A stretch of DNA of 64,000 bases from Luteimonas sp. BLCC-B24 (GCF_028550595.1 NZ_JAQQGN010000002.1:62001-126000); one strand, 5' to 3'; positions 21,528 to 31,696 are shown, numbered from the stretch's first letter. Notes: generated by a model not told the origin, from the sequence alone. Numbers and translations are program-made.

Positions 21528-22469
21528 TTACTTGCGCAGGAAGTCCAGCAGGTCCTGGTTGACGCGGTCCTTGTGGGTGTCGGTCAGCCCGTGCGGCGCG
21601 CCGGGGTAGACCCGCAGCTCCGCACCCGGGATCAGCGCGGCCGACGCCCGGCCGGAGGCGTCGATCGGCACGATCTGGTCGACGTCGCCGTGGATCACGA
21701 GCGTCGGGATGTCGAAGCGCTCGAGATCCTCGCGGAAGTCGGTGGCCGAGAACGCCGCGATCGAGTCGTAGGTGTTCTTGTGGCCGCCCTGCATGCCCTG
21801 CGCCCACCAGCTGTCGATCAGGCCTTGCGACACCTCGGCGCCGGGGCGGTTGAAGCCGTAGAAGGGCCCGCTGGGGATGTCCCGGTAGAGCTGGGCGCGG
21901 TTGGCGAGCTGCGCGGCGCGGATGCCGTCGAATACCGCGATCGGCAGGCCGCCGGGGTTGTCGGGCGTCTGCAGCATCAGCGGCGGCACGGCACTGACCA
22001 GCACCGCCTTCTTCACCCGGCCGGTGCCGTGACGGCCGATGTAGCGCGCGACCTCGCCGCCGCCGGTGGAGAAGCCGACCAGGGTGACGTCGTGCAGGTC
22101 CAGCGCGGTGATCACCGCGGCGAGGTCGTCGGCGTAGTGGTCCATGTCGTTGCCGTCCCAGGGCTGGCTGGAGCGGCCGTGGCCGCGACGGTCATGGGCG
22201 ACGACGCGATAGCCCTGTCCGGCGAGGAACAGCATCTGCGATTCCCAGCTGTCCGAGTTCAGCGGCCAGCCGTGGCTGAAGGTGACGACCGGGCCGGTCT
22301 TCGGGCCCCAGTCCTTGACGTAGAGACGCACGCCGTCGGCGGTGACGACATGGGTGCCGTCGACGGTGGCCGCGGCGATCCGGGCCGGGTCGACCGGCGG
22401 CGCGGCGTGCGCGACGTGGAGGGCGGTGGCCAGCAGGCTGGCGGCGACGGTACGGGTGAAGGTGTTCAT
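21528..22469 (-). CDS. secreted alpha/beta hydrolase of the non-heme chloroperoxidase/esterase type
   Basis: A 313-residue protein with a Sec signal peptide ([20 protein letters not shown], cleaved near HAAPP), so it should act in the periplasm. The fold is the arylesterase/perhydrolase branch: oxyanion HGW at 66-68, nucleophile S134 in GFSTGGGE, acid D264 in HGDVDQIVP, and H293 in GAPHGL. Relatives hydrolyse aryl esters and can form peracids from acetate and peroxide. I chose the ATG at 22469 because GAGGA lies 6 bp upstream and the signal peptide begins there. It lies 43 bp downstream of ohr on the same strand, so a shared transcript and a peroxide-related role are plausible. Confidence 0.9.
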   Translation of the reverse strand: MNTFTRTVAASLLATALHVAHAAPPVDPARIAAATVDGTHVVTADGVRLYVKDWGPKTGPVVTFSHGWPLNSDSWESQMLFLAGQGYRVVAHDRRGHGRSSQPWDGNDMDHYADDLAAVITALDLHDVTLVGFSTGGGEVARYIGRHGTGRVKKAVLVSAVPPLMLQTPDNPGGLPIAVFDGIRAAQLANRAQLYRDIPSGPFYGFNRPGAEVSQGLIDSWWAQGMQGGHKNTYDSIAAFSATDFREDLERFDIPTLVIHGDVDQIVPIDASGRASAALIPGAELRVYPGAPHGLTDTHKDRVNQDLLDFLRK

Positions 22470-22512
22470 GGCGGGTCCTCGCATGTGGGGTGACGTGGGT
22501 GGGGCAGGTGGC

Positions 22513-22941
22513 TCAGTCGGCGATGGCCAGCGTCACGTCGATGTTTCCGCGCGTGGCGTTGGAATAGGGGCAGACCGCATGGGCCTGCTCGATCAGGCGT
22601 TGCAGCAGGTCGCGGTCGATGCCGGGGGCGGCGATGGTCAGCGCGGCCTCGATGCCGAACCCGCTGGGGATGGGGCCGATGCCGACCGTCGCGGTGACGG
22701 TGGTGGTCGGCGGCAGCGCGACCTTCTGCTTGCCGGCCACGAACTTCAGCGCGCCGAGGAAACAGGCCGAATAGCCGGCGGCGAACAGCTGCTCGGGGTT
22801 GGTGCCGGGACCACCGGCGCCGCCGAGTTCGCGCGGCGTGGACAGGGCGACGTCGAGCACGTGGTCGGAGGAACGGGCACGGCCGTCACGGCCGCCGGTG
22901 GCGGTGGCCGACGCGGTGTAGAGGATGTTCTCGATGGACAT
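22513..22941 (-). CDS. ohr: organic hydroperoxide resistance protein (Ohr/OsmC family)
   Basis: A 142-residue thiol peroxidase that reduces organic hydroperoxides using lipoylated or dihydrolipoyl partners. The reactive cysteine is C60 in [12 protein letters not shown] and the resolving one C124 in [17 protein letters not shown]18 in the N-terminal part should polarise the active site. Length and both motifs are normal for Ohr and distinguish it from OsmC. The start at 22941 has AGGAA at a good distance. The gene is divergent from an AraC-type regulator and precedes the perhydrolase-like gene; no MarR-type ohrR is seen in the window. Confidence 0.93.
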   Translation of the reverse strand: MSIENILYTASATATGGRDGRARSSDHVLDVALSTPRELGGAGGPGTNPEQLFAAGYSACFLGALKFVAGKQKVALPPTTTVTATVGIGPIPSGFGIEAALTIAAPGIDRDLLQRLIEQAHAVCPYSNATRGNIDVTLAIAD

Positions 22942-23045
22942 GGAATTCCTGGTGGGCGGGCGGGGTGCCCGGTGAGCGCACTTTGCGCGTCGTCGGGACA
23001 CCTTGGGTGATGTAAAGTCCTGGAAAATTGATCTGGAGTCCTGAT

Positions 23046-23885
23046 GTGGCCGATCGCCTCGCAGCGCTGATGACCCATTTCCCGATGAACGCGCGGGTGT
23101 TCAACGCCGGTGCGCTGTGCGGCATCAACACCCTCGACAGCGACGGCGTCCACGGTCAGCTGCACCTGGTGCGCAGCGGCGCGGTCGAGGTGCACTACGG
23201 GAGCACCACGCTGCCGGTCACCGGACCCGGCCTGCTGCTGTTCGCGCGGCCCACCGCGCATCGCTTCGTCACCGACCCCGATCGCGGCGCGGACATGGTC
23301 TGCGCGCATCTCGGCTTCGAGGGCGGTGCCGACAATCCGCTCGCCGCGGCGCTGCCCGATCTGGTCCACCTGCCGCTGGACGAGATCGCCGGCGCCGGGC
23401 CGGTACTCGCGCTGCTGTTCGAAGAAGCCTTCGACCAGCGCTGCGGGCGGCTGGCCCTGATCGAGCGCCTGTTCGAGGTGGTGATGATCCAGGTGCTGCG
23501 GCAGTTGATGGAGCGGGGCGAGGTGCAGGCCGGCCTGCTGTCGGGGCTGTCGCATCCGCGCCTGCGCAATGCGCTGGTGGCGATGCACGAGGCGCCGGCG
23601 GACGCGTGGACGCTGGAGTCGCTGGCGCAGGCGGCCGGCATGTCGCGCAGCGCGTTCGCGAGCGCGTTCGTCGACGTGGTCGGCATGACGCCGGGGCAGT
23701 ACCTGCAGGACTGGCGCGTGCGTCTGGCCAAGCAGGCGCTGCGCCGCGGTCGGCCGCTGAAGGTGATCGCCGACGAGGTCGGCTACGGAAGCGAAGCCGC
23801 GTTGTCGCGCGCGTTCAAGGCGCACAGCGGCCTGTCGCCGCGGGCCTGGCGCCGGGCGGGCGTGGCGAGCGAGGCCGTCGCATGA
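23046..23885 (+). CDS. AraC family regulator with cupin-type N-terminal domain
   Basis: A 279-residue regulator. The N-terminal half is a cupin-6-like sensor domain ([35 protein letters not shown], shown here only as the family signature around residues 40-75). The C-terminal ~100 residues are two AraC helix-turn-helices ([16 protein letters not shown] and [18 protein letters not shown]). The start is the GTG at 23046, set by GGAG at 23034-23037. The TTG at 23028 lies before that site, and the ATG at 23044 is out of frame and soon stops. It is divergent from ohr and overlaps the next gene by ATGA, so it probably controls one or both; the inducer is unknown. Confidence 0.9.
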   Translation: MADRLAALMTHFPMNARVFNAGALCGINTLDSDGVHGQLHLVRSGAVEVHYGSTTLPVTGPGLLLFARPTAHRFVTDPDRGADMVCAHLGFEGGADNPLAAALPDLVHLPLDEIAGAGPVLALLFEEAFDQRCGRLALIERLFEVVMIQVLRQLMERGEVQAGLLSGLSHPRLRNALVAMHEAPADAWTLESLAQAAGMSRSAFASAFVDVVGMTPGQYLQDWRVRLAKQALRRGRPLKVIADEVGYGSEAALSRAFKAHSGLSPRAWRRAGVASEAVA

Positions 23886-24538
23886 GGCCGGCGCCGACGC
23901 GCGTGCTGCTGCTGCACGGCTTGTGGATGGTGGGCCTGACGATGCGGCGCTTCGCGCGCGGGCTCGCCGCGGCGGGCTTCGAGCCGGTGGTGCTGGGCTA
24001 TCCGAGCATCGCCGGTGGGCCGGATGCCGCCGTGCAGCGGGTGGTGGACGCACTCGAGGACGGCCCGGCGCACGTGGTCGGACACAGCCTCGGCGGTCTC
24101 TCCGCGCTGCGCGCGGCCGCCCGGGCCCCGGCGCTGCCGCTGGGGCGGATCGTCTGTCTCGGCTCGCCGGTCTGCGGCAGCGGGGCGGCGCACGCGCTGG
24201 CCCGCGTGCCCTTGTCGCGGTTCTATTTCGGGCGCAGCGCCGGAATCCTCCATTGCGGCTGCATGGACTGGCCTGCCGGGGTGCAGGTGGGCATGGTCGC
24301 CGGCTGCGTGCCGCGGGGTCTCGGCGCGCTGCTGGCGCGCTTCGACGGCCCGCACGACGGGACGGTGGCGGTGGCCGAGACCCGCGCCCCGGCGCTGGCG
24401 GACCACATCGTCGTCGATGCCAGCCACAGCGGCCTGCTGCTGTCGCCGGCCGCGATCCGGCAGACGGTGGCGTTCCTGCAGGACGGGCACTTCGACCACG
24501 CCGCCGATCCGCACGGTGGCGGCCGGCGCTTCGGGTAA
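23882..24538 (+). CDS. small alpha/beta hydrolase (lipase/PGAP1-like)
   Basis: A 218-residue cytoplasmic hydrolase without a signal peptide. The N-terminus [10 protein letters not shown] supplies the HG oxyanion motif, GHSLGG at about residue 67 holds the nucleophile serine, and [12 protein letters not shown] near the C-terminus the histidine. Short lipase-like proteins of this class cleave esters or thioesters; the substrate is unknown. It overlaps the AraC-type regulator gene by 4 bp (ATGA), so the two are translationally coupled. The stop codon TAA is also the start of a TAAAAT -10-like element in front of yebC. Confidence 0.85.
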   Translation: MRPAPTRVLLLHGLWMVGLTMRRFARGLAAAGFEPVVLGYPSIAGGPDAAVQRVVDALEDGPAHVVGHSLGGLSALRAAARAPALPLGRIVCLGSPVCGSGAAHALARVPLSRFYFGRSAGILHCGCMDWPAGVQVGMVAGCVPRGLGALLARFDGPHDGTVAVAETRAPALADHIVVDASHSGLLLSPAAIRQTVAFLQDGHFDHAADPHGGGRRFG

Positions 24539-24541
24539 AAT
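24536..24541 (+). promoter_or_regulatory. -10-like element before yebC
   Basis: TAAAAT at 24536-24541 overlaps the stop of the upstream hydrolase and lies 32 bp before yebC. No good -35 is visible. Similar elements (GGTAGAAT, GCTACAGT, GGACAAT) precede several genes in the window. Confidence 0.4.
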
Positions 24542-24572
24542 CGCCGCTTTCCAGCGCCTGCAGACGAGCACC

Positions 24573-25289
24573 ATGGGACGAGGACCTTCGATCGAAGCCC
24601 GCAAGAACGCGACCGACGCCAAGCGCGGCAAGATCTTCACCAAGATCATCCGCGAGATCGGCGTGGCGGCGCGCGCCGGCGGCGGGGATCCGGCCAACAA
24701 TCCGCGCCTGCGCGCGGCGATCGACAAGGGCATGGCCCAGAACATGTCCAAGGACGTGGTCGAGCGCGCGATCAAGAAGGCCACCGGCGAACTGGAAGGC
24801 GTGGAGTACGAGGAGATCCGCTACGAGGGCTACGCGCCCGGCGGCGTCGCGGTGATCGTCGACACCCTCACCGACAACCGCGTGCGCACCGTGGCCGAAG
24901 TCCGCCACGCATTCGGCAAGTGCGGCGGCAACATGGGCACCGAGGGCTCGGTGGCCTTCATGTTCAAGCGCCTGGGCGTGCTGAGTTTCGAAGGGGCCGA
25001 CGAGGATGCGGTGACCGAGGCCGCGATCGAAGCCGGCGCCGACGATGTGGTGGTGTATCCCGAAGACGGCGCGATCGACGTGATCACCTCGGTCGAGGCC
25101 TTCGAGCCGGTGCGCGACGCGATGGTCGCGGCCGGGCTTGCTCCCGGCCATGCCGAGGTCACCTTCCGCGCCGACAACGACATCGCCGTCGACGGCGAGA
25201 CCGCCGAGCAGGTGCGCAAGATGCTCGATCTGCTCGAGGATCTCGACGACGTGCAGGCGGTCTACTCCAACGCGCAGTTCGGGGCCTGA
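24573..25289 (+). CDS. yebC: YebC/PmpR family DNA-binding regulator
   Basis: A 238-residue protein of the YebC family. Members bind DNA as transcription regulators and have been linked to translation of proline-rich stretches. Visible hallmarks are [74 protein letters not shown] and the C-terminal [18 protein letters not shown]. The N-terminus [15 protein letters not shown] replaces the more common AGHSKW start, as is usual in xanthomonads. yebC upstream of ruvC is a widely conserved order; here one small membrane protein gene lies between. Confidence 0.95.
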   Translation: MGRGPSIEARKNATDAKRGKIFTKIIREIGVAARAGGGDPANNPRLRAAIDKGMAQNMSKDVVERAIKKATGELEGVEYEEIRYEGYAPGGVAVIVDTLTDNRVRTVAEVRHAFGKCGGNMGTEGSVAFMFKRLGVLSFEGADEDAVTEAAIEAGADDVVVYPEDGAIDVITSVEAFEPVRDAMVAAGLAPGHAEVTFRADNDIAVDGETAEQVRKMLDLLEDLDDVQAVYSNAQFGA

Positions 25290-25308
25290 CGGGCCGCGCC
25301 TGCCGCCG

Positions 25309-25644
25309 ATGCGCACGTTCCTGCTCTGGCTGGGCTGGGCCTCGGTGGTCGGCAGCATCGGCGATGGCCTGATCGCCGCGCTGGCACTGGTCGTGGCCGG
25401 CAACGCGGGATGGGCCCTGCCCGGGCCGTCGGTCGAGGCGCTGCTGGCCGGTCATCTGCCGGCGCTGGTCTGGGTGAAGTCGGTCGCTGTGTGGACGATG
25501 CCCGGTGGACTCGTCGCCTGGTTGTTCGCGCTGCCGGCGCTGGTCTATTTCCCGGCGCGGATCGTGATGAGCGCGCTGATCGGCTGGGCGGCCTTCGTCG
25601 CCGCACGGCGCCTCGCGCCGCGCCCGCCGCAGGCGGTGGCATGA
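25309..25644 (+). CDS. small integral membrane protein of unknown function
   Basis: A 111-residue hydrophobic protein with about three membrane segments: [20 protein letters not shown], a stretch around [20 protein letters not shown], and [20 protein letters not shown]. The C-terminus is basic and short. No recognised domain. It begins 19 bp after yebC and its stop overlaps the ruvC start (ATGA), so it belongs to the yebC-ruvC transcription unit, but nothing ties it to recombination. Codon use is like its neighbours, which supports a real gene. Confidence 0.75.
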   Translation: MRTFLLWLGWASVVGSIGDGLIAALALVVAGNAGWALPGPSVEALLAGHLPALVWVKSVAVWTMPGGLVAWLFALPALVYFPARIVMSALIGWAAFVAARRLAPRPPQAVA

Positions 25645-26162
25645 CCCGCATCCTCGGCATCGACCCCGGTTCGCAGCGCACCGGGGTCGGCATCATCGAC
25701 GTCGACGCGGCGGGCAAGGTCACCCACGTGTTCCATGCGCCGCTGGTGCTAGTGACGGCGGGTGAATTCCCCGCGCGGCTGCGTCGGTTGCTGGACGGGC
25801 TGACGGCCTTGATCGTGGAGCATCGGCCGGACGAGGTGGCGATCGAAAAGGTGTTCATGGCGCGCAACCCCGATTCGGCGCTCAAACTCGGCCAGGCGCG
25901 CGGCGCGGCGATCGGTGCGGTGGTGCTGCGCGACCTGCCGGTCAGCGAATACGCCGCCAGCGAGATCAAGCTGGCGGTGGTCGGCCGCGGCGGCGCGGAG
26001 AAGGTGCAGATCCAGCACATGGTCGGGCTGATGCTCGGACTGACCGGCAAGCTGCAGGCCGACGCGGCCGATGCGCTGGCGGTGGCGATCACGCACGCGC
26101 ACGTGCGCGCGACCGCGGCGCGCCTCGGCGTCGACGTGAAGCAGGCCTGGGGGCGCAAATGA
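25641..26162 (+). CDS. ruvC: crossover junction endodeoxyribonuclease RuvC
   Basis: A 173-residue Holliday-junction resolvase, the normal length. The N-terminus [19 protein letters not shown] holds the first catalytic aspartate (D8); [20 protein letters not shown] supplies the second acidic residue and the DNA-contacting loop; [13 protein letters not shown] supplies the last aspartate and the histidine. It cleaves junctions bound by RuvAB. The start overlaps the upstream membrane-protein gene by 4 bp. ruvA follows after 118 bp, while ruvB lies 16 kb away. Confidence 0.97.
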   Translation: MTRILGIDPGSQRTGVGIIDVDAAGKVTHVFHAPLVLVTAGEFPARLRRLLDGLTALIVEHRPDEVAIEKVFMARNPDSALKLGQARGAAIGAVVLRDLPVSEYAASEIKLAVVGRGGAEKVQIQHMVGLMLGLTGKLQADAADALAVAITHAHVRATAARLGVDVKQAWGRK

Positions 26163-26280
26163 GCGGCGAACGTTCCGCCGTCCTGCAGGCGAGAACGCCG
26201 GCGCGGCGCCGGGCGCGTCGAAGCGGCCATCTTCGCGGCACCATGACGGCGCATGCAGTCGTCGCACTCGGATATTTCCC

Positions 26281-26871
26281 ATGATCGGTCGTCTCCGCGG
26301 CACCCTCATCCATAAAGCCCCGCCCTGGCTGGTGGTCGACGTGAACGGCGTCGGCTACGAGCTCGAGGCGCCGATGAGCACGTTCTACGACCTGCCCGAA
26401 CTCGGCCGCGAGGTGGCGCTATTCACCCACTACGCGCAGAAGGAGGACAGCGTGTCGCTGTACGGCTTCCTGCACGAGTCCGAGCGGCGGTTGTTCCGTG
26501 ACGTGCAGAAGGTCACCGGCATCGGCGCGAAGATCGCGCTCGCGGTGCTGTCGGGCGTCAGCGTCGACGCGTTCGCACGCCTGGTGCAGACCGCCGACGT
26601 GACCGCGCTGACCAAGATTCCCGGCATCGGCAAGAAGACCGCCGAGCGCATGGTGGTGGAGCTGCGCGATCGCGCCGCCGATCTGGGCGGCGCGGGCGGC
26701 GCGGTGCACGGTGCGCCGGTCGCCGCCGATCCGCTGTCGGAGGCCACGATCGCGCTGCAGCAGCTGGGCTACAAGCCGGCCGAGGCACAGAAGATGGCCA
26801 AGGCCGCCGCGGGGGAGGGCGACACGCCCGAAACCATCATCCGAAAAGCGCTACAGTCCGCGCTTCGCTGA
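26281..26871 (+). CDS. ruvA: Holliday junction branch migration protein RuvA
   Basis: A 196-residue protein that forms tetramers clamping Holliday junctions and loads the RuvB motor. Domain I is an OB fold ([20 protein letters not shown]), domain II has two helix-hairpin-helix units ([14 protein letters not shown] and [16 protein letters not shown]), and domain III (about 145-196, [18 protein letters not shown]) is the UBA-like part that contacts RuvB. The ATG at 26281 follows a 118-bp gap from ruvC. The 3' end carries a TACAGT promoter-like element for kup. Confidence 0.97.
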   Translation: MIGRLRGTLIHKAPPWLVVDVNGVGYELEAPMSTFYDLPELGREVALFTHYAQKEDSVSLYGFLHESERRLFRDVQKVTGIGAKIALAVLSGVSVDAFARLVQTADVTALTKIPGIGKKTAERMVVELRDRAADLGGAGGAVHGAPVAADPLSEATIALQQLGYKPAEAQKMAKAAAGEGDTPETIIRKALQSALR

Positions 26872-26904
26872 CCGCCCCCTCCCTGTCGGCCGGGTTCCAC
26901 CGTC

Positions 26905-28821
26905 ATGTCCCACAGCAGTTCACCCGTGAAGGGCGCGCGTCCCGTCGCGTCCAGCCACGGCCAGATCGGCCTCGCCGGGCTGATGGTCGGCGCCATCGGT
27001 GTCGTCTTCGGCGACATCGGCACCAGCCCGCTGTACACGCTGCGCGAGGCGTTCTCGCCGCACTACGGCCTGGTGGCCGACCACGACACCGTGCTCGGCG
27101 TGCTGTCGATGATCTTCTGGTCGCTGATGCTGGTGGTCACGCTGAAGTACGTGACCATCATCCTGCGCGCCGACAACGACGGCGAGGGCGGCATCATGGC
27201 GCTGATGGCGCTGGCCCAGCGCAGCCTCGGCAAACGCGGCCGCTCGGCCTATCTGGTCGGCATCCTCGGCGTGTTCGGCGCATCGCTGTTCTTCAGTGAC
27301 GGGGTGATCACGCCGGCCATCTCGGTGCTGTCGGCGATCGAGGGCCTGGAGGTGATATCGCCGGCCCTGCATCCCTGGATCATTCCGCTGACGGTGCTGG
27401 TGCTCGGCGTGCTGTTCGCCACCCAGCGCTTCGGCACCGCGAAGGTGGGGCGCATCTTCGGGCCGATCACCGTGCTGTGGTTCCTCTCGCTCGCGGTGCT
27501 GGGCGTGGTCAACATCCTGCACGAGCCCGAGGTGCTGCAGGCGATCAATCCGTGGTGGGCGGCGCAGTTCTTCGTCAACCACAGCTGGGGCGGTGTCTTC
27601 ATCCTCGGCGCCGTCGTGCTGGCGGTGACCGGCGGCGAGGCGATCTACACCGACATGGGCCACTTCGGCGCCAAGCCCATCCGCTACGCCTGGTATTTTT
27701 TCGTGCTGCCGTCGTTGATGCTCAACTATCTGGGGCAGGGCGCGCTGGTGCTCGAGGACCCGGCGGCGATCCAGAACCCGTTCTACATCGGCGTGCCCGA
27801 ATGGGGCCGCTGGCCGATGATCGTGCTGGCCACCGCGGCGACGGTGATCGCCTCGCAGGCCGTCATCACCGGCGGTTTTTCGGTGGCGCGGCAGGCGATG
27901 CAGCTGGGTTACATCCCGCGCATGCGCGTGCGCCACACCTCCAGCGACACCATCGGCCAGATCTACATCCCCGCGATCAACTGGGCGATGGCGATCGTGG
28001 TCATCGCCCTGGTGCTGACGTTCCAGACCTCGTCGAACCTCGCCGCGGCCTACGGCATCTCGGTGTCGATGACGATGCTGATCGACACCCTGCTGCTGGC
28101 CATCGTGGCGCGCGCGCTGTGGCCGCACTGGCGGCGCTGGGTGCTGCCGCTGTGCGGCGTGTTCCTGGTGATCGACATCGCGTTCGTGATCGCCAACGGC
28201 GCCAAGGTGCTGCAGGGCGCGTGGTTCCCGCTGGTGCTGGGCATCACGCTGTTCACCCTGCTGCGCACGTGGCGGCGCGGCCGCCAGCTGCTGCACGAAG
28301 AAGTGCAGCAGCACGGCATCCGCATCGAGAGCTTCATTCCCGGGCTGATGCTCGCGCCGCCGGTGCGCGTGCCGGGCACGGCGGTGTTCCTGACCAGTGA
28401 TCGCGGCATCGTGCCGCACGCGCTGATGCACAACCTCAAGCACAACAAGGTGCTGCACGAGCGCAACGTGTTCCTCACCGTCGAGACGCTGACCGTGCCC
28501 TATGCGCACCGTCGGCTGAAGATCGAGCAGATCGGCGAGGGCTTCCATCGCATCGTGGTGCGCTTCGGCTTCATGGAAACGCCCGACGTGCCGCTGGCGC
28601 TGATGCAGTGCAGCGACATCGACGACAGCGTGTGCATCGATCCGATGGACACCACCTACTTCACCAGTCGCGAGACCGTCGTCGCCGCGGCGCGCCCCGG
28701 CATGGCGCTGTGGCGCGAGCGCCTGTTCGCGCTGCTGCACCGCAATGCGGCGCCGGCGTCGGGCTTCTTCCGCATCCCCGGCAACCGCATCGTCGAACTG
28801 GGCACGCACGTCGAGATCTGA
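26905..28821 (+). CDS. kup: low-affinity potassium uptake protein Kup
   Basis: A 638-residue K+:H+ symporter of the inner membrane. Residues 20-450 hold about 12 membrane segments and the family signature [15 protein letters not shown]; the charged loop [18 protein letters not shown] is the conserved Kup motif. The C-terminal ~180 residues are cytoplasmic ([18 protein letters not shown], then the end [18 protein letters not shown]). Kup works at low pH or high osmolarity when other systems are off. The gene starts 33 bp after ruvA and may share its transcript; a TACAGT element at 26850-26855 inside the ruvA end could give it a promoter of its own. It opens the potassium block of this window. 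Confidence 0.96.
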   Translation: MSHSSSPVKGARPVASSHGQIGLAGLMVGAIGVVFGDIGTSPLYTLREAFSPHYGLVADHDTVLGVLSMIFWSLMLVVTLKYVTIILRADNDGEGGIMALMALAQRSLGKRGRSAYLVGILGVFGASLFFSDGVITPAISVLSAIEGLEVISPALHPWIIPLTVLVLGVLFATQRFGTAKVGRIFGPITVLWFLSLAVLGVVNILHEPEVLQAINPWWAAQFFVNHSWGGVFILGAVVLAVTGGEAIYTDMGHFGAKPIRYAWYFFVLPSLMLNYLGQGALVLEDPAAIQNPFYIGVPEWGRWPMIVLATAATVIASQAVITGGFSVARQAMQLGYIPRMRVRHTSSDTIGQIYIPAINWAMAIVVIALVLTFQTSSNLAAAYGISVSMTMLIDTLLLAIVARALWPHWRRWVLPLCGVFLVIDIAFVIANGAKVLQGAWFPLVLGITLFTLLRTWRRGRQLLHEEVQQHGIRIESFIPGLMLAPPVRVPGTAVFLTSDRGIVPHALMHNLKHNKVLHERNVFLTVETLTVPYAHRRLKIEQIGEGFHRIVVRFGFMETPDVPLALMQCSDIDDSVCIDPMDTTYFTSRETVVAAARPGMALWRERLFALLHRNAAPASGFFRIPGNRIVELGTHVEI

Positions 28822-28929
28822 GCGGCGCGCCTGCTGCTGCGCCGCGCAGGAGAGCGGCCGCGCGCATGACCCCCAGCGGCGCGGGCGCGCGACTCGCCGC
28901 GCTGCGCTGCGCTGGGGTGCGCGGTGTCG

Positions 28930-29016
28930 CAGAAGCCGGTCGATCGCGCAGTACAGGCCACCGCTGCCGAGCAGCACGACGGCGATGTACAGCAGATCCT
29001 TGAATACGGAATGCAT
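28930..29016 (-). other. possible small membrane-protein reading frame, divergent from torF-kdp
   Basis: An ATG at 29014-29016 opens a frame whose first 29 residues (MHSVFKDLLYIAVVLL, a Gly-rich turn, then LYCAIDRLL) form one membrane helix with codons typical of the genome. Small single-helix proteins ending in a CDRL-like motif occur next to kdp genes in some bacteria, from memory. The frame has no stop here and stays open through all of kup, so it is not a normal small gene. It may be a decayed gene or chance; the end given is that of the helix. Confidence 0.3.
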
Positions 29017-29076
29017 GGCGGAACCGCAGAGTGGGAACGGCGGTGCACGTTACGCGCGGCGTCTGCGCGGCGCTGC

Positions 29077-29138
29077 AAATTCGCCATAAATTCTTTCGCT
29101 GTGCCGGGTACCGGCCGTGGTTTTACGCCGAATTTATG
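29077..29138. promoter_or_regulatory. candidate KdpE operator region upstream of torF-kdpABC
   Basis: AAATTC occurs at 29077-29082 and 29088-29093, an 11-bp direct-repeat spacing as used by OmpR/PhoB-family dimers such as KdpE. CATAAATTC (29085-29093) is also repeated as an exact inverted copy, GAATTTATG, at 29130-29138. Between them GCCGG-GTA-CCGGC (29103-29115) is a further palindrome. The whole sits 89-150 bp upstream of torF in otherwise GC-rich DNA. Assignment to KdpE is inference. Confidence 0.5.
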
Positions 29139-29226
29139 CCGGCCCCGCGCACGACGATAGAGACTTTACGGGCCGGCGCCCAACACTTGCCGGATGGCTG
29201 TTTCGCCCTCCATCCGGACCCGCATC

Positions 29227-29925
29227 ATGCGTCATCCCGCACCCCGTTCCAGCGCCGCACGCGGCGGTCTCACCCTGCTCGCGATGCTCGCCTTGACCCC
29301 CTGCGCCGCGCAGGTCTCGGGCACCGCCGCCCTCACCAGTGATTACGTCTGGCGCGGCACGTCGCAAACCCTCGAGGATCCCGCGGCCCAGGCCGGTCTG
29401 CGGGTCGATCATCGCACCGGACTGTATGCCTCGGCCTGGGGTTCGAACGTCCGCTTCGCGCCCGACGGGGGACCTGCCAGCGAATTCGATCTGGCCGTCG
29501 GCTGGGGCGGCGCGGTCGCGCCGGACTGGGCGCTCGAGGTCGGGGCAATGCGCTACCTGTATCCGGGCGCCGGAGAGCTGGACTGGACCGAGGTGTCGGC
29601 CGGGATGCGCTGGCGCGAGACGGTCGCGCTCACCGTGGGCTGGTCCGACGATGCGCTCGCCGGCGGCGCCGAAGGCACCTATGTCGCGCTCGGCCTGAGC
29701 CGCGCCGTGGGCGAGACCCTGCGCATCGAGGCTTCGATCGCGCGCTATCTGCTGGATGCGTCGGTCGCCGAGTCCTACACGCATGGCGCACTCGGTGTGG
29801 TCTGGGCCTTCAGGCCGCCCTTCGCGCTGCGCGCCACGCTGCACGCCACCGACGCGGCGGCGCGGCGCAATGTTCCCGGCGCGGCCGGTACCCGGCCCGA
29901 GATCGCAATCCATGCCGACTTCTAG
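29227..29925 (+). CDS. TorF family putative porin (TIGR02001)
   Basis: A 232-residue outer-membrane protein. A signal peptide with LTLLAMLALTPCAAQ is followed by TAALTSDYVWRGTSQT, the hallmark opening strand of TIGR02001 proteins, then alternating beta-barrel strands and a C-terminal aromatic residue (IAIHADF). The family is described as putative porins; substrate not established. It is the first gene before kdpA (48-bp gap), so it probably forms the outer-membrane entry for the Kdp system, an inference from position. The start at 29227 is preferred; an in-frame ATG at 29194 would lengthen the signal region by 11 residues. The 48-bp gap is too short for a kdpF. Confidence 0.85.
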   Translation: MRHPAPRSSAARGGLTLLAMLALTPCAAQVSGTAALTSDYVWRGTSQTLEDPAAQAGLRVDHRTGLYASAWGSNVRFAPDGGPASEFDLAVGWGGAVAPDWALEVGAMRYLYPGAGELDWTEVSAGMRWRETVALTVGWSDDALAGGAEGTYVALGLSRAVGETLRIEASIARYLLDASVAESYTHGALGVVWAFRPPFALRATLHATDAAARRNVPGAAGTRPEIAIHADF

Positions 29926-29973
29926 GCACTGCGAGCGCGTGCGCCTGCCCTCACTGGACGGAGTCCCGACGTC

Positions 29974-31683
29974 ATGACTGAAGTTCTACTCGTGTTCGCG
30001 CTGGCGATCGCGCTGGGCTGGCCACTGGGCCGCTACCTGGCGGCGGTGATGCGCGGCGCGCCGATGCGCGGCGATCGTGCATTCGGCTGGATCGAACGCC
30101 CGCTGTACCGCCTGCTCGGCACCGATCCGCAGCGCGGCATGAGCTGGCGCGGCTATGCCGGCGCGTTCCTGCTCAGCAACGCCGTGCTCGGTGCACTGGT
30201 GTGGGGCGTCCTGGTCACCCAGGCCTGGCTGCCGCTCAACCCAAACGGCGCGCCGAACATGTCGTGGGACCTCGCGCTGCATACCGCGGTCTCGTTTCTC
30301 ACCAACACCAACCAGCAGCATTATTCCGGTCAGGCGCAGCTGTCGTATCTGGCGCACATGGTCGGCATCGTCGCGTTGCAGGTGGTGACGCCGATGATGG
30401 GGCTCGCGCTCGTGGTCGCGACCCTGCGCGGGCTGACCGGCGGCCGCAACGCCGTGGCGCGACGTGTGCCGGTGCAGGCCGCGCGCGTGGTCGATGTCGG
30501 CAACTACTGGGCCGACGTCGTGCGGGCCACGTTGCGCGTGCTGCTGCCGCTGTGTCTGCTGTGGTCGGTGCTGCTGACCAGCCAGGGCGTGCCGGCCACG
30601 CTCGCCGGCGGCCCCGTGGTCACGCCGGTGGATGCGTCCGCGGGCATGGCGACCCAGAAGATTCCGCTCGGGCCGGTGGCGCCGATGGTCGCGGTCAAGC
30701 AGCTCGGCACCAACGGCGGCGGCTGGTACGGGCCCAACAGTGCGGTGCCGCTGGAAAACCCGACGCCGCTGTCGAACCTGCTGGAAAGCCTGGCGCTCGT
30801 GCTGCTGCCGGTCGCGGTGGTGTTCATGGTCGGTCCGCTGACCGGGCGCCGCGGATTCACCGCGCTGGTGTGCGGTTCGATGCTGGCGATGTCGGTGGCA
30901 TCGGCCGGATTCGCGGTGTGGTCGGAAAGCGCCTCGTCGACCTCGACCGACAGCGCGCTGATGGAGGGCAAGGAAACGCGCTTCGGCCCCGCGCCGTCGG
31001 CGTTGTGGGCGGCGCTGACGACGCAGACCTCCAACGGCTCGGTCAATGCCATGCACGATTCGCTCGCGCCGCTGACCGGCCTGGTCGCGCTCGGCAACAT
31101 GCTGGTCAACGGCATCTGGGGCGGCATCGGCAGCGGCCTGCAGCAATGGCTGGTCTATCTGCTGCTGGCGGTGTTCCTGGCCGGGCTGATGACCGGGCGC
31201 ACGCCGGAACTCTTCGGCCGCAAGATCGAGGCGCCGGAGGTGAAGCTGCTGGCGGCGCTGGTGCTGCTGCAGCCGCTGGTGCTGCTGGGCACGACCGCAG
31301 TGACGCTGGCCGTCCCCGGGCTGGCGGGCACCTCCAATCCGGGCGTCCATGCGATCAGCCAGGTGTTCTACGAGTACACCTCGGCCTTCGCCAACAACGG
31401 CTCCGGCTTCGAGGGCTTGGCCGACGACAGCGTGTGGTGGAACGTGACCTGCGCGGCCTTGCTGGCGCTGGGGCGCTATCCGGCGCTGGTGCTGCCGCTG
31501 CTGATCGCCGCGATGCTCGCGTGCAAGCGTCAGGCCCCGGAGGGCGCGGGAACGTTGCGCATCGAAACCCCCACCTTCGGCGTCACGCTGATCGCCGTCA
31601 TCGGGATCCTGACCCTGCTCCAGTTCATGCCCGTTCTCGTGCTCGGCCCCGTCGCCGACCACCTGAGCCTGATCGCGCGTTGA
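29974..31683 (+). CDS. kdpA: potassium-transporting ATPase, channel subunit KdpA
   Basis: A 569-residue inner-membrane protein with about ten helices and the four pore loops of the SKT superfamily: [37 protein letters not shown] and [13 protein letters not shown], whose glycines form the K+ filter. In KdpFABC the ion enters here and passes through a tunnel to KdpB. GGAG lies about 10 bp before the ATG. torF is upstream, kdpB 13 bp downstream. Expression should depend on KdpDE and be induced by K+ limitation, by family knowledge. Confidence 0.97.
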   Translation: MTEVLLVFALAIALGWPLGRYLAAVMRGAPMRGDRAFGWIERPLYRLLGTDPQRGMSWRGYAGAFLLSNAVLGALVWGVLVTQAWLPLNPNGAPNMSWDLALHTAVSFLTNTNQQHYSGQAQLSYLAHMVGIVALQVVTPMMGLALVVATLRGLTGGRNAVARRVPVQAARVVDVGNYWADVVRATLRVLLPLCLLWSVLLTSQGVPATLAGGPVVTPVDASAGMATQKIPLGPVAPMVAVKQLGTNGGGWYGPNSAVPLENPTPLSNLLESLALVLLPVAVVFMVGPLTGRRGFTALVCGSMLAMSVASAGFAVWSESASSTSTDSALMEGKETRFGPAPSALWAALTTQTSNGSVNAMHDSLAPLTGLVALGNMLVNGIWGGIGSGLQQWLVYLLLAVFLAGLMTGRTPELFGRKIEAPEVKLLAALVLLQPLVLLGTTAVTLAVPGLAGTSNPGVHAISQVFYEYTSAFANNGSGFEGLADDSVWWNVTCAALLALGRYPALVLPLLIAAMLACKRQAPEGAGTLRIETPTFGVTLIAVIGILTLLQFMPVLVLGPVADHLSLIAR

Positions 31684-31696
31684 GGACGACATCCGG

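Larger units (their letters stand above)
28822..29226. other. intergenic region between kup and the torF-kdp operon
   Basis: 405 bp with no supported plus-strand gene. On the minus strand a 29-residue hydrophobic reading frame starts at 29016 (separate entry). The AT-rich part, 29070-29140, holds the candidate kdp operator and presumably the torF promoter. Confidence 0.6.

Noticed and set aside
23028..23045. TTG start for the AraC regulator divergent from ohr
   Set aside because: GGAG at 23034-23037 lies inside that extension and is well placed for the GTG at 23046.
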